From: Larix kaempferi
Taxonomy: Eukaryota > Streptophyta > Pinopsida > Pinales > Pinaceae
Length of the DNA stretch: 64,000 bases
Reading direction: 5' to 3'
Assembly (NCBI GenBank): GCA_027924585.1
Contig: BSBM01001445.1
Coordinates: forward strand, 1,054,001-1,118,000
The position numbers were made by a program, and so were the translations under genes. Below, piece by piece: positions 11,561 to 21,825 of this stretch (positions are counted from its first letter, which is position 1; every line of letters starts with the position of its first letter). The notes below the pieces were generated by a model, which had not been told where the DNA came from, did not search any database, and was given only the letters and a program-made list of their open reading frames with translations.

Positions 11561-12976
11561 TAAGGAGGTTTCCCCCTCAAAGAAGCTTATTAGTCATCTC
11601 TTTATTTCATTCTCAACGCATTGGGCTACTCTTTCTTTCTATTTTTTCCCATTTTTGGAATTTGATGCATAACATTCCATCCCAATTATTTGCATGCCTT
11701 TTATTATGGCCTCTCAAAAGTTGAATCAAATTCTTATTCACCATCTCCATCTTCCCATCAATTTGAGGATGCAAGTAAATGGATATTTTTAATCTAGTAT
11801 CTTCCTTCTTCCTTAGTGATGTCCAAAATGTATTGTGAAACCTAGTTTCTATATAAAAAATAGTTGTCCATGGAATTCTAAATTGCACTTATCACCTTTC
11901 AAATAATAAGCTTGCAACTTATTGCTCTCTAATGGCCTTCTTGCAAGCCATTTGAAAACACACCTTAGTGAACCTATAAAATATCACATACAAGTATTCA
12001 TGCCCTCTTATTATCCTATAAAACCCCCCAAAAAATTCCATATATATCATTTTCCATGCCCTTATATAGATTAGGGGCGGATTATATAGTCCTTGCTTAT
12101 TGTTGTTGGGATTGTTGGTACATCATAATTTACAAACATTGATAAACTTTCCTTCTTCTTCTTCTTGCATCTTGGACCAATAAACATACCTTTGTAACTT
12201 GGACATGATTAGTCTTCCCAACACTTAAATTCCCAACAATATTAGATATATGAACCTCTCTCATTAGTTGTACTCTTTCTTTCTTCAACGCATAAATATC
12301 CCCTTTCTAGTAGATTAATCCATATTATATATGGTAATAAGTTTTGTTGTCTATGTATACATGTTCATGTTGGCATTGTAGTTATTAATATGATTCTTTG
12401 AATTTTTTGATATGACCCATTGAATTCCTCATTGTTTGCACACACTTCTATGTGCACTTCATGGTGAACGGATCCATGTGCATATTGTCTCCTAGATTTA
12501 CGAGTTTTGGCATTGGCGATATTTATAATAGATAATCCAACTTTTTGTAAGTTCCCTTCTTATATTTTAAGACTAGATGAAATTATTCCAAAAATCCCAT
12601 CCAATTAAAATCACTTTCTTGCTAGTTCTTACTCTGAGTATTCAAGTATTATAGAATTTAGGCATTATTGTATACAATGGACTCCTTACCCAATAAATAG
12701 CTCTTCCACTTCTTCACTTCCAACACTAAGGAATAGAGTTCCTCATCATAATTAGGGTAGTTCAACACTACTCCATGAAATAGCTGTGAATGATACACAA
12801 TGACCTACCCTCCCATATTAACATTTCACCCCTAGAATAACCATTGGCATTGATTTCCACTTGAAATGGATTATGAAAGCTAGGTAGTTATAGTAATAGA
12901 AATTGAATCATATTTGATTAAATTTTCAAATTCTTTTAAATGATTCTTACCCACTATAAATAATTTCCCCTCGTTG
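11560..12976 (-). pseudogene. gypsy integrase and RNase H fragment (left part, split by an insertion)
   Basis: On the minus strand, from right to left, it encodes an RNase H-like region (about 12800-12500; remnants of LEVKKWKSYLLG and QFHLVLKYKKG), then integrase (about 12200-11600): GLYNPPLIYIRAWKMIYMEF, RFTKVCFQMACKKAI, and FWTSLRKKEDTRLKIS followed by HPQIDGKMEMVNK. The zinc-binding and first-Asp regions are degraded. The RT part is found beyond the 12982-17272 insertion, at 17278-17690, in matching orientation, so the two halves were once one element. Confidence 0.6.
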
Positions 12977-12981
12977 TTACA
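12977..12981. repeat. target-site duplication TTACA (left)
   Basis: TTACA here and at 17273-17277 flanks the LTR pair exactly. Confidence 0.85.
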
Positions 12982-13640
12982 TGTTGACACAACTCTTCTC
13001 AACAGGGGTTTACACTATCATCAACAAATACCAACAGCCCTTACGCATTGGCCCAGAAAGGGGTTTCCCTTCTAGCAACATCTGCGATGCAGACGAGGTC
13101 TCACCCAAAGTGAATAAGGGTGTTGCAGGAACCAAGCTTCCGCAATTTTGGAGAAGATATGTGCACATTTACCCAGATCTTACAATATTTACCACAGTCT
13201 ATTTAACCCATCATTCGCATATATATCTCAAAGCATATTTAACAACACATTCACATTAATCAACAACGTGTATAAACAAAAATCAACAGAAAGTATTTAA
13301 ATAACCCATCATTGCATAACAACAGAATTCATAACAAAACATAGTCATTCATTAACATCTGCGGAACAAACCTCATAGAGAATAGTCAAGTCATTCCTAT
13401 CGCAGATACAACAGAATCCCAAAGATCGCATTCATCTCCAAAACTCAGCTGCCCTTAGGCTTACAATCTTTTTCTATTTATATGTTTATCTCTTATTACA
13501 ATCTGGTCCACATGACCGACTCAACTAATCTAATACTTCTTATATTTCCTCAAAATGTAGCGAAAGGTCCTTTTTCTGCAGGATGACCCTTTCGCATCTG
13601 TCGACTTCTGCACTTCCAGCGGATCTGTCCCGTGCCAACA
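12982..13640 (-). repeat. 3' LTR of the gag-only element
   Basis: 659 bp. On the plus strand it runs TGTTGACACAAC to GTGCCAACA and is closely similar to 16612-17272. Confidence 0.9.
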
Positions 13641-14238
13641 GGCCCCCAACACAATATTGTGGCTCATCCCTAGCCACTTCAGCAGGCTGTTGTTGGTACA
13701 CATTTGTGCTGGTCGACTCGAAACTGTTCTTGCTGTTTGAACTCGCTATTGGGTACTTCGTCTGCCCATTTGTCAGTTGCTAGTTCACTGTTCTGGAGCT
13801 TCTGCACTCATCCTCCAGTCTCTTGGAACCTTGATCATCTACCTCATCGGAGTTTGCTGGGTTATCCTCTATCTGTATTCTCTTGAGAAAGGAGTTGTCG
13901 ATGACGCCAACATGCGAAACAGGCCACGTACTCCAGCACATATGTTTCGCGCCTTGGATGATATCCTCCCAACTTTAGAGACATGATACCCTGGTTCTTT
14001 TGGAGTTCACTAGGACCAGGGAGCTTCGAACTACTACCATGTGCCTAAGCATCTTGGATGAGACCTCAGTGTCATGATATCCGGGTGTCCTGACTTCCTA
14101 TTGCTCTAGGTGCTGATGTATACTCGATGTTTGGGCCCGATGTACTCCAAGTGCGCCACCACACGAAATGCGGTGGAGCATTTCCACAGCCGACCGTCGC
14201 CAATTGTTTGTTTCACTCTCTGCTTCCAAGAAGACACC
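13641..14238 (-). other. 3' internal region of the gag-only element
   Basis: No domain is recognisable. On the minus strand an open Ser/Asn/Glu/Asp-rich stretch (for example DEVDDQGSKRLEDECRSS) ends near GGGATGAGCCACA, about 20 bases before the LTR. The same GGGGATGAGCCACA motif ends the extra ORF of the 13.5 kb element just before its 3' LTR. This suggests the segment is the remnant tail of that ORF. A G-rich tract (minus strand GGGGGCC) abuts the LTR as polypurine tract. Confidence 0.45.
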
Positions 14239-16570
14239 CTATTCTATATTCGCACCGTCCTTACCATGTCGTTGCCGTGTTTGTGTTGGTTTGATGTGGG
14301 TGTTGGGTTTATTGGCTTCTATTACTGCTCCTCCCTGTGTTACGATCCCTACTGTTGCATGATTACCTCGGGATTCTGTCGAAATCATCTGTACCGTAGG
14401 TGGTAATTTTGGAGTATTCGGATTTTGGTTCTGCTTCAATTGCCATTTCACTATAAGCTGAGGACAATCCTCGATACTATGTTCCGCAGCGCTACAGTAT
14501 ATGCATCGCGATGTAGGGTTCGAACAGTCTCTCTGATAATGCCCTTGATGACCACAATTATAACAGGTGATTGGGCCTCCACCATAGTCTCCATGCAGTG
14601 GTCCATATTGTTGATACGACTGTTTCCCGTACTGCGGTTGTTGATACTGCTGCGGTTCATACCGTGGCTGTCCATATGGCAATGGGGGATACTGCGGGTG
14701 CCTATATTGCTCCTAGTCACAATGCTGCTTGTACGGTGGGTGCTACTGCATCACCAGCGGTTCCTCCCCTTTCATAAAGTATGCATTAGCCATTAGTTCT
14801 TGCAGCAGGTCATAGGCCCTGCAGTTCTTTTCAATCCTGTCCCACCAATCTGCAGAACTTACAGTATAAGTTCATTGGTTTCGACACCGTCTTTTGCAAG
14901 TATATGCACTCTTCGGGCCGGTGCCATCTGGTCAGACATACAGTACACCATGGCATTCCTTCTTGCCGAACGGGGTTTGGGGCCCCTGATTGCAAATATT
15001 ACCGAAACTCTGGGAAGTTGTCTTTGTGGTGTCCCTCGGTCCTACATCTGGTACACCATATGTCTCCGCGATTCTCCTTGCCCTTCTTGATATCCTCTAA
15101 TTGAAGTGTTAGATTGGCCAGCTGTTCCTATACTCTATCCATGTCGATGCCTGCATCGCCAATCGGTGAAGCCTCCAATCTCATTGCAATTTCCAGCACC
15201 TCCACTTGTGTCACAACCTTTTGCTGCATCAATGGTCCTCGTATGTGCGGTACCAGTCCCACGATAAACCAGTCTTTATGTTGCAATTCATTTACCGGAA
15301 AACTCACCTTCGCTATCAGTGTCTTATAATGCTTATCGAACTCCCATACTGATTCATTCGAAAATTGCTTATTTTCCTTAAGTTCAGTGACACATTGCGA
15401 CTCTGATTTTGGTTTTTTAAACTCATCAATCATCGTAGCTCTAATCTCAGCCAATGTTCTCGCTGTTGTTCCCGTCGGAACTTTCACAAATTTCATGTAC
15501 CTGTCTAACGCATGGCCCCTCAGGGTCGTTGCTAGCTACCCCAATTTTATCACTTCATCCTGAACCTACTTCACGGTCCATACTGCCTCCAATACAAACC
15601 AATACTGTTCGGGATCCTCTGTCTTGTTTCCTTGAAATGTAGGCATCTTTGCACCATCTACCATCTTAACGCTGCTAGTATTGTTGTTTATCGAAGCACT
15701 ACTCTTAGCACTGCAAGTAGGGAAACTTCGCAAATAATTTTGGTTTCATCCTATAAAATTTAGAGTAGTGTGCGGGGTCATAGGTACGTGGTAACTTACG
15801 ACATGGCCTTGTTCTGCCTCTGGAGTAGCCTAGTCGACATTTTCCTTGCAATAAGGGCACTTCCTTCCTTGTGTTCCTGCCTCGTGACTTCCTGTTCCAA
15901 TCCTCTTAGGAGACTCTCTCTCAATCCTCCTCTTCTTCTCAGGACGCCGGAATATTACTCCACTCCTTAGGAGACCACACTCTTCGTTAGCTTCCCTTTC
16001 CAATTCGTCGTCACTCATGTCCATCCACCACATCTTTTCATCAGGCTCACCTGTACGCAGTACCTTCACCCTCTCACACCGGTTTTTCTACTCATCAGTG
16101 GACATCCTTAATTTTCTTTTTTCGCAGACCAACATTTTAATCCACAATTTCAGTGATGACAAGAATCTTCCCTTTGGTCCCCAGAAGAATTTTCTTTCAG
16201 CGTCGCTGTATAATTTAATCGTATCTACCGCGAACTCAATTATATATCTGTCAAGAATGTTTTCTACCCAAAATTCAACAGCTCGTGATACCTTGTTGTT
16301 AACCTGCTTCAGTTGTCACACCAATTCTAGGGTCTAGTACTTTGGTGTAGTCTTCTAGCAGTGGTTTTTGTGATACGTCAACTGCGCCAGCCACTCGTGC
16401 AATACAACTGGGAATTCGCAGAAGAAAATTTCATGGATATCCAAGTACACGTATTTTTGTAACCACTCGGTTGTTGTCTGTTTAGGGTCCCTCTTCTCAC
16501 TTCATCCGAATTCTTCTGCTCTTTTGTCAAACCACTCTTGGATCTCTAGTTTTTTCGGGTGCCACAGCAT
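14239..16570 (-). pseudogene. gag of the gag-only element, frameshifted, five zinc knuckles
   Basis: It starts at an ATG about 22 bases after the PBS. The first domain (about 16560-15830) includes KYVYLDIHEIFFCEFP and DAERKFFWGPKGRF, matching the N-terminal domain of the 13.5 kb element. An acidic/basic linker follows (15830-16069 ORF), then the capsid-like core (15496-15128; KPKSESQCVTELKE, EFDKHYKTLI, DWFIVGLVPHIRG). CCHC knuckles follow; the last two are intact in the ORF 14682-14239 (CYNCGHQGHYQRDC and CIYCSAAEHSIEDC), preceded by a Gln/Tyr-rich run. Three upstream knuckles (about 15080-14880) are partly decayed. The protein ends where protease begins in the larger relative. Confidence 0.8.
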
Positions 16571-16591
16571 ATCCCCTTCCTTCCACTTAGG

Positions 16592-16609
16592 TTCCCGAAA
16601 ACGGAACCA
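16592..16609 (-). promoter_or_regulatory. primer binding site, TGGTTCCGTTTTCGGGAA
   Basis: It begins two bases after the LTR end on the minus strand. It resembles the tRNA-Asp-type PBS used by Athila-like elements (TGGCGCCGTTGCCGGGGA; 13 of 18 positions). The same type (TGGTTCTATTGTTGGGA) follows the LTR at 29281. The tRNA assignment is tentative; the position is solid. Confidence 0.6.
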
Positions 16610-16611
16610 TT

Positions 16612-17272
16612 TGTTGACACAACTCTTCTCGATAGGGGTTCATACTGTCATCAACAAATACCAACAGCCCTTACGCACTGGCCCGAAAAGGGGTTTCCCT
16701 TCCAACAACGTCTGCGATGCAGACGAGGTCTCACCCGAAGTGAATAAGGGTGCTGCAGGAACCAAGCTTCCGCAGTTGTGGAGACGATATGTGCACATTT
16801 ACCCAGAGATTACAATATTTACCACAGTCTATTTAACCCATCATTTGCATATATATCTCAAAGCATATTTAACAACACATTCACATTAATCAACAATGTG
16901 TATAGACAAAAATCAACATAAAGTATTTAAATAACCCATCATTGTATAACAACAGAATTCATAACCAAACATCTTCATTCATTAACATCTGTGGAACAAA
17001 CCTCACAGAGAATAGTCAAGTCATTCCTATCGCAGATACAATAGAATCCAAAAGATCGCATTCATCTCCAAAACTTAGATGCCCTTAGGCTTACAATCTT
17101 GTTCTATTTATATGTCTATCTCTTATTACAATCTGGTCCACATGACTGTCTCAACTAATCTAATACTTCTTATATTTCCTCAAAACGTGGTAAAAGGTCC
17201 TTTTTTTCTGTGGGATGACCCTTTCGCATCTGTCGGCTTCCGCACTTCCAGCAGATCTGTCCCATGTCAACA
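16612..17272 (-). repeat. 5' LTR of the gag-only element
   Basis: 661 bp. Minus strand starts TGTTGACATGGG and ends GTTGTGTCAACA. Direct copy of 12982-13640. Confidence 0.9.
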
Positions 17273-17277
17273 TTACA
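17273..17277. repeat. target-site duplication TTACA (right)
   Basis: Matches 12977-12981. Confidence 0.85.
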
Positions 17278-17690
17278 ACATGAATTGGTGCGCTACAACT
17301 AAAAATGATTCCATGAAATTTCTTGGATATTGTGGAGTTATAAAAGAAATCTCATCACAACTAAAAATGATACTATGAACTTTTTAGATATCAAGCAATT
17401 TCCAAAAAAATCCTAATTTATGTGGCATTTGTACAAGTGGGTCGTTTAAGGATCTTATTTGTCTTTGCAAGAGTAATAACCAACTCACTTCCATTAATCG
17501 CATGCCCCAAGTACACTAAGGATTGTTGGGAAACCTCACACTTTTTTATGTTTGCTAACATCCAGTGTTAAATTCTTAGTTCCTCCAACACTTACTTCAT
17601 GTGTACGAAATTATCCTCCTATGTATAACTAAATATAAATTGTTTTTCCAAGTATACTATGGAAAATTAATCTATGAACTGCTGGTTGTG
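17278..17690 (-). pseudogene. gypsy RT C-terminal fragment (right part of the split element)
   Basis: Minus strand from about 17660: a decayed catalytic box and FSYT, then HMK-VLEEL, MLANIKKCEVSQQSLVYLGH, AINGSEL, ILKRPTCTNAT (about 17600-17410). This is the RT thumb/connection region. It continues at 12976 and below after removal of the 12982-17272 insertion. Confidence 0.65.
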
Positions 17691-17753
17691 GAGCCTGATC
17701 TTCCTGATTCAGAGATGTTGTTGTTTCAACCATGTTTGTACCCCAGTTTTATA

Positions 17754-18287
17754 TGTTGTGCAGGTGGATTGTGCACTCATCATAGTGGGGTGGCATCTCC
17801 ACCCCATGGGGGTCTAGGGGGGCCATCCCCCCGACTGGGGGGTCCGGGGTAAGTGCCCCTGAGAAAGGGGGTTCGAGGGCAAAGCGTCCGAAAGAAATTT
17901 TTTGGGTTTTTTGTTGGCCAACCATTTACAGGCCCATGGTATCAGGTACCTCGTAGTATTTTCCCATAGTAATTCCCCTTTAAAAGGAATAAATTGTAAT
18001 ACGGTTGTGTAATGTATTGTAGCATTGTAAAGATCTCTATGATTGAGTAAGAGAGACTGAGAGAGAGTGAAGAGTAAGTTGCAGCGGATGTGATGCAGGT
18101 CGTATCCCTTCATTTGTTAGATGGTATAATAATAACGACTGGAAATTTCTTTGTGGACGTATCCCATCTTGGGTGAACCACGTTATATTGGTCTCTCTCT
18201 TGTATTGTGTTTATGTGATTTATATTTGCATCTTGTTTATTTTTATTGCTCTCTGATCATGTTTTTGTAACTTGAACAAGCACAACA
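17754..18287 (+). repeat. probable solo LTR, 534 bp
   Basis: Bounded by TGTTGTGC and GCACAACA, perfect inverted ends of LTR type. It contains R/U5-like sequence TTGGGTGAACCACGTTATAT (about 18169-18190), related to the GGGTGAACCACGTTAAATC in the LTRs at 27675 and 39544. No matching 5-bp flank repeat was found (TTATA against CATCA), so it may be a remnant. Confidence 0.45.
17793..17880 (+). other. GC-rich inverted-repeat and G-run cluster
   Basis: Runs of four to six G and C alternate: CCCCATGGGGGTCTAGGGGGG, CCATCCCCCCGACTGGGGGG, TCCGGGG. The segment can fold into hairpins or form a G-quadruplex on the plus strand. It stands out in AT-rich surroundings and lies inside the probable solo LTR. 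Confidence 0.6.
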
Positions 18288-19086
18288 CATCATTAATTAA
18301 ATATGTAAAAGTAGAAGATTCATTACTCATGCATAAATTAATTACTAATCATTTGTATAGATCTTGTTTTGTCTTAATCAAGGTGGAATTCCTATTAATG
18401 TGGGTGATTTCCCTAAGGAACATTTCACGAGGAATGCATCAGAAGAAAATGCCCAATTTAGAGTCCCCATCCTTAAAATGATTCTTCTAGCTTGTGGTGT
18501 TACCTTACCATTTTTGTATTTTTGGGATATTTTATTTTTGTGTATTTTAAAAATCATTGGGGGTTATTGAGCGCATAAATAGAATTTAAAATTTAAAATA
18601 TTTAAATGAAATATGACCTCAAGTAGTGTCATTAATGAAGATGGTTAGAAATAAAAATACACATTTCTATTTTGTCGATACTAAATTAATCGTATTTACA
18701 CAAACCAATAAAACCATAATTTACATTCATCAAAACACTATGACTTAGGAAAAAAATAAAAGAAAAGATTGAAATTAATGTGTACATATTCATAAGTTTA
18801 ATACTCACATATTATTCTTAAGGAATGCAACATACACAAATTTGCAATGCAAATATGGGTGTCAATTTTATATTATCCACGAGGGATTAAATATTGGGTT
18901 ACATATTCCTCCTCTTAAGTTATTCTTGCCAAAACAAATATTTACAATTGATTCAAAACAAATATATATAGGGGAGGAGCAAAGAAGTGGTTACAAAAAA
19001 TTATTCTCCGTCTTCCTTCTTGAACCTACAAATACCCTTTCATATGTTGATTCTAATTCAAAAGCACTATTAAATATTACAATTAC
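18288..19086. other. non-coding, nothing recognised
   Basis: A plus-strand frame around 18380-18570 (GIPINVGDFPKEHFTRNA, then a hydrophobic tail) reads smoothly, but I recognise no family. The rest is AT-rich without features. Confidence 0.2.
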
Positions 19087-19347
19087 CTAAGTTGAATTTA
19101 TGAAGTTAGATTTATTTCTAACATGATCATATATAAGTTCTAGCCTATGGATGTAATCCATTAAAAATGATTTTGTCATATTTGTCCCTTGCATGGACTT
19201 GGACAACTCAAGATGGATGATACTCTTGACTTGCAAGGTTTTCTTATTCTTTTCTTTAACGTAGTTCCACATCAAATATATGAGTTTGTTTAATTGCAAT
19301 GACCCATTTCCATTATATAACATTAGTATCCAATTAATCTTCACCAT
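19087..19347 (-). pseudogene. Ty1/copia gag fragment (UBN2-like)
   Basis: The 86-codon frame contains LIYLMWNYVKEKNKKTLQVK, HLELSKSMQGTNMTKSFLMDY and LELIYDHVRN. This fits the copia gag pattern W..L...Y..K......L...L..L.M.....V...L......L. The rest of that element is not readable; upstream sequence on the minus strand is broken by element A. Moderate to low certainty. Confidence 0.4.
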
Positions 19348-19463
19348 TTGTAGGGATTCTTTCAGGTAGATAGATTGTTTAGTTCTTCTAATGTATCATT
19401 CAGACTAAATTCTAACTATATGATACTGGAGTATATCAGGTTCGCTTCACTCCAAGTTAAATG

Positions 19464-19468
19464 CATGC
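19464..19468. repeat. target-site duplication CATGC (left)
   Basis: CATGC here and at 26944-26948 flanks element A. Confidence 0.9.
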
Positions 19469-20117
19469 TGTTAAATTTTCAGAATTTACTTCAATCTGAT
19501 CTAGGATCTTAACTGAGAGAACAACATGTACAGCATATCTACAGCATATCAATCATGGAGACAAGAATGCAAGCACACAAGAGACACAAAGATTTACTTG
19601 GGGAAAACCATAAAGGTGAAAAACCCCAATAACTTCCTCAGAGATAGATAGAGCAATGATACAACCAACCAATAGAGATAGCCATAACCTAGCAGCAATC
19701 CTCCTCCTCCATAAGTGCGCCTCTCCTCCTTGAGAGCATGTGTGAGAAGTGAGTGAACAAATAGAGTGCCTCCCGCACTCTATTTATACTTGACTTGACT
19801 TGCCTTTTTACCTAACTCATGTCGGCTCGAACTTAACCACATAACATAATGCTGAGTGGGCCGACCCCCAATAGGGTGGTCTAATAACCCTTTGACCCAC
19901 ATGGTCGACCCCCAATAGGGTGGTCTAATAACCCTTTGACCCACATGACTTATACAGGGCCGACCCCAAACAAGGTGGTCTAATAACCCATCAAGTATAA
20001 GTTACGACACTTACAATATAAATGACGACACTTCCTTATAGAGGAATAATACCATCTCTATAGTAATACAATATACATATATGTGAAATACATTCCGAAG
20101 TTACATATACATCAACA
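19469..20117 (-). repeat. 3' LTR of element A
   Basis: Plus strand TGTTAAATTTTC to ATACATCAACA. Its U3 (minus-strand start) contains three copies of a roughly 45-bp unit with CGACCCCCAATAGGGTGG and TCTAATAACC (about 19858-19993). A TATA box TATAAATA lies on the minus strand at 19788-19781, followed downstream by the hairpin AGAGTGC-GGGAG-GCACTCT. Confidence 0.9.
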
Positions 20118-20128
20118 CTCCCTCTTAA
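20118..20128 (-). promoter_or_regulatory. polypurine tract of element A
   Basis: Minus strand TTAAGAGGGAG directly before the 3' LTR start TGTTGATG. Confidence 0.6.
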
Positions 20129-20377
20129 CTAGGAAGGTATTTCTCAGCACAGTTCTTCTAGCACAAGTCATCTTCTCTGGATCATCGTCACTGGATAATC
20201 GTCATCGAGTCATCATCATCGTCACTGCTGCTGCTATCTCAATCAATCTCTGAATCTACTCGTCATAGGAAGTTCTACAGAGCCAGTCCTTTTTCATACT
20301 GGATGTAGGCCCACCACCTGCAGGTCTTCATCATCACTGGCCATACTGTGGAATCCTCAGGACTTTTATGTGCGTCA

Positions 20378-20900
20378 CAAAACCTCGAAAGAGCATCCCA
20401 GGCTATTACGAGCACACAGCTCTACCTATAGGATCTCCCAGGGCACCGAATTACATGTGACCTCACCACAAAACCTCGCAAGAGCATCCCAGGCTGTTAC
20501 GAGCACACAGCTCTACCTATAGGATCTCCCAGGGCAACGAATTACATGTGGTCATGGCAAAACCTCGCAAGAGCATCTTCCAGATATCCCAGGGAACCGA
20601 ATTACATGCCATAGGAAAAACCTCGAAAGACTATCTGCATATCTCCCAGGGCACCGAATTACATGCCATAGGACAAAACCTCGAAAGAGCATCTGCCAGA
20701 TATCCCAGGGAACCGAATTACATGCCATAGGCAAAACCTCGAAAGACTATCTGCAGATCTCCCAGGGGATCGAATTACATGTCCTCCCAGAGCAAAACCT
20801 CGAAAGAGCATTTGCCAGATGTCCCAGGGAACCGAATGACATGCCATAGGCAAAACCTCGAAAGACCATCTGCAAATCTCCCAGGGCACCGAATTACATG
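20378..20900 (-). repeat. tandem array 1 of element A
   Basis: Two units of about 89 bp, then five to six of about 61 bp. All share AAAACCTCGAAAGAG, a CCAGATATCCCAGGG-like block, and CACCGAATTACATG. Lies in the 3' untranslated region. Confidence 0.85.
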
Positions 20901-20979
20901 ATCATCTGCACAACCTGATCCACGGCCACAGAGTATCAACCTGATACTCACTATACATCATCCTGATGTATCCATGATC

Positions 20980-21235
20980 ATCCTGATCATCATCACTGCA
21001 ACGTCCTGCTGCATGTCATCTGGAGCAACATCCTGAAGCTCGTCATCTATGATCATCCTGATCATCACTGCAACATCCTGCTGCATGTCATCTGGAGCAA
21101 CATCCTGAAGCTCGTCATCTATGATCATCCTGATCATCACTGCAACATCCTGCTGCATGTAATCTGGAGCAACATCCTGAAGCTCGTCATCTATGATCAT
21201 CCTGATCATCACTGCAACATCCTGCTGCATGATCC
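20980..21235 (-). repeat. tandem array 2 of element A, 72-bp unit
   Basis: Three to four near-identical copies containing CATCCTGCTGCATG, ATCTGGAGCAAC and GCTCGTCATCTATGATC. The unit is a multiple of three, so on the minus strand it gives an in-frame protein repeat (DDELQDVAPDDMQQDVAVMI). I see no sign that it is translated. Confidence 0.85.
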
Positions 21236-21725
21236 ACCTGATCATCAATGCATCTACCTGATGCATACCAAGTATCATACATGATCCTCCTGATCATCAA
21301 TGTATCCACCTGATACAAATACATGATACATATCATCATACATGATCCTCCTGATCATCAATGCATCTACCTGATGCATACCAAGTATCTACCTGATACA
21401 TATCATCATACATGATCCTCCTGATCATCAATGCATCTACCTGATGCATACCAAGTATCTACCTGATACATATCATCATACATGATCCTCCTGATCATCA
21501 ATGTATCCACCTGATACAAATACAAATACATGATACATATCACCATACATGATCCTCCTGATCATACAATGTATCCACCTGATACATATACAGATACATG
21601 GTCCAAGCATCCAACATGATGCATACATACATACATAAAATGATCCAACTGATCATATCCAGCATCCACATGATGCGTACATACATACATAAAATGATCC
21701 AACTGATCATATCCAAGCAGAAACT
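21236..21725 (-). repeat. tandem array 3 of element A, irregular 60-80 bp units
   Basis: Repeats of ATGATCCTCCTGATCATCAATG, TGATGCATACCAAGTATC and CTGATACATATCATCATAC. Many contain the palindrome TGATCA next to CTGATGCATAC. Confidence 0.8.
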
Positions 21726-21825
21726 AGAACATCATCCTGATGCTCATCATCCAGCGCTTACATCCACAGCCATGTGAAGGATCCTCCTTCCAACATGCTT
21801 GGAATGGCTTCAGCAAATGTGTCCA

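Larger units (their letters stand above)
12982..17272 (-). mobile_element. complete gag-only LTR retrotransposon (TR-GAG type), 4.29 kb
   Basis: Two direct LTRs (12982-13640, 16612-17272) are flanked by the 5-bp duplication TTACA. The minus-strand order is 5' LTR (right), PBS, gag with zinc knuckles, short 3' region, 3' LTR (left). No protease, RT, RNase H or integrase is present, so it must use enzymes from another element. LTR copies differ mainly by transitions at roughly one site in ten in the first 200 bases by eye, so it is not recent. Gag, PBS type and 3' terminal motif match the 13.5 kb element at 27675-41131, its likely parental lineage. Confidence 0.85.

Noticed and set aside
14425-14796. 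Plus-strand ORFs of about 70-120 codons across 14100-15100
   Set aside because: They are antisense shadows of the minus-strand gag with its zinc knuckles.
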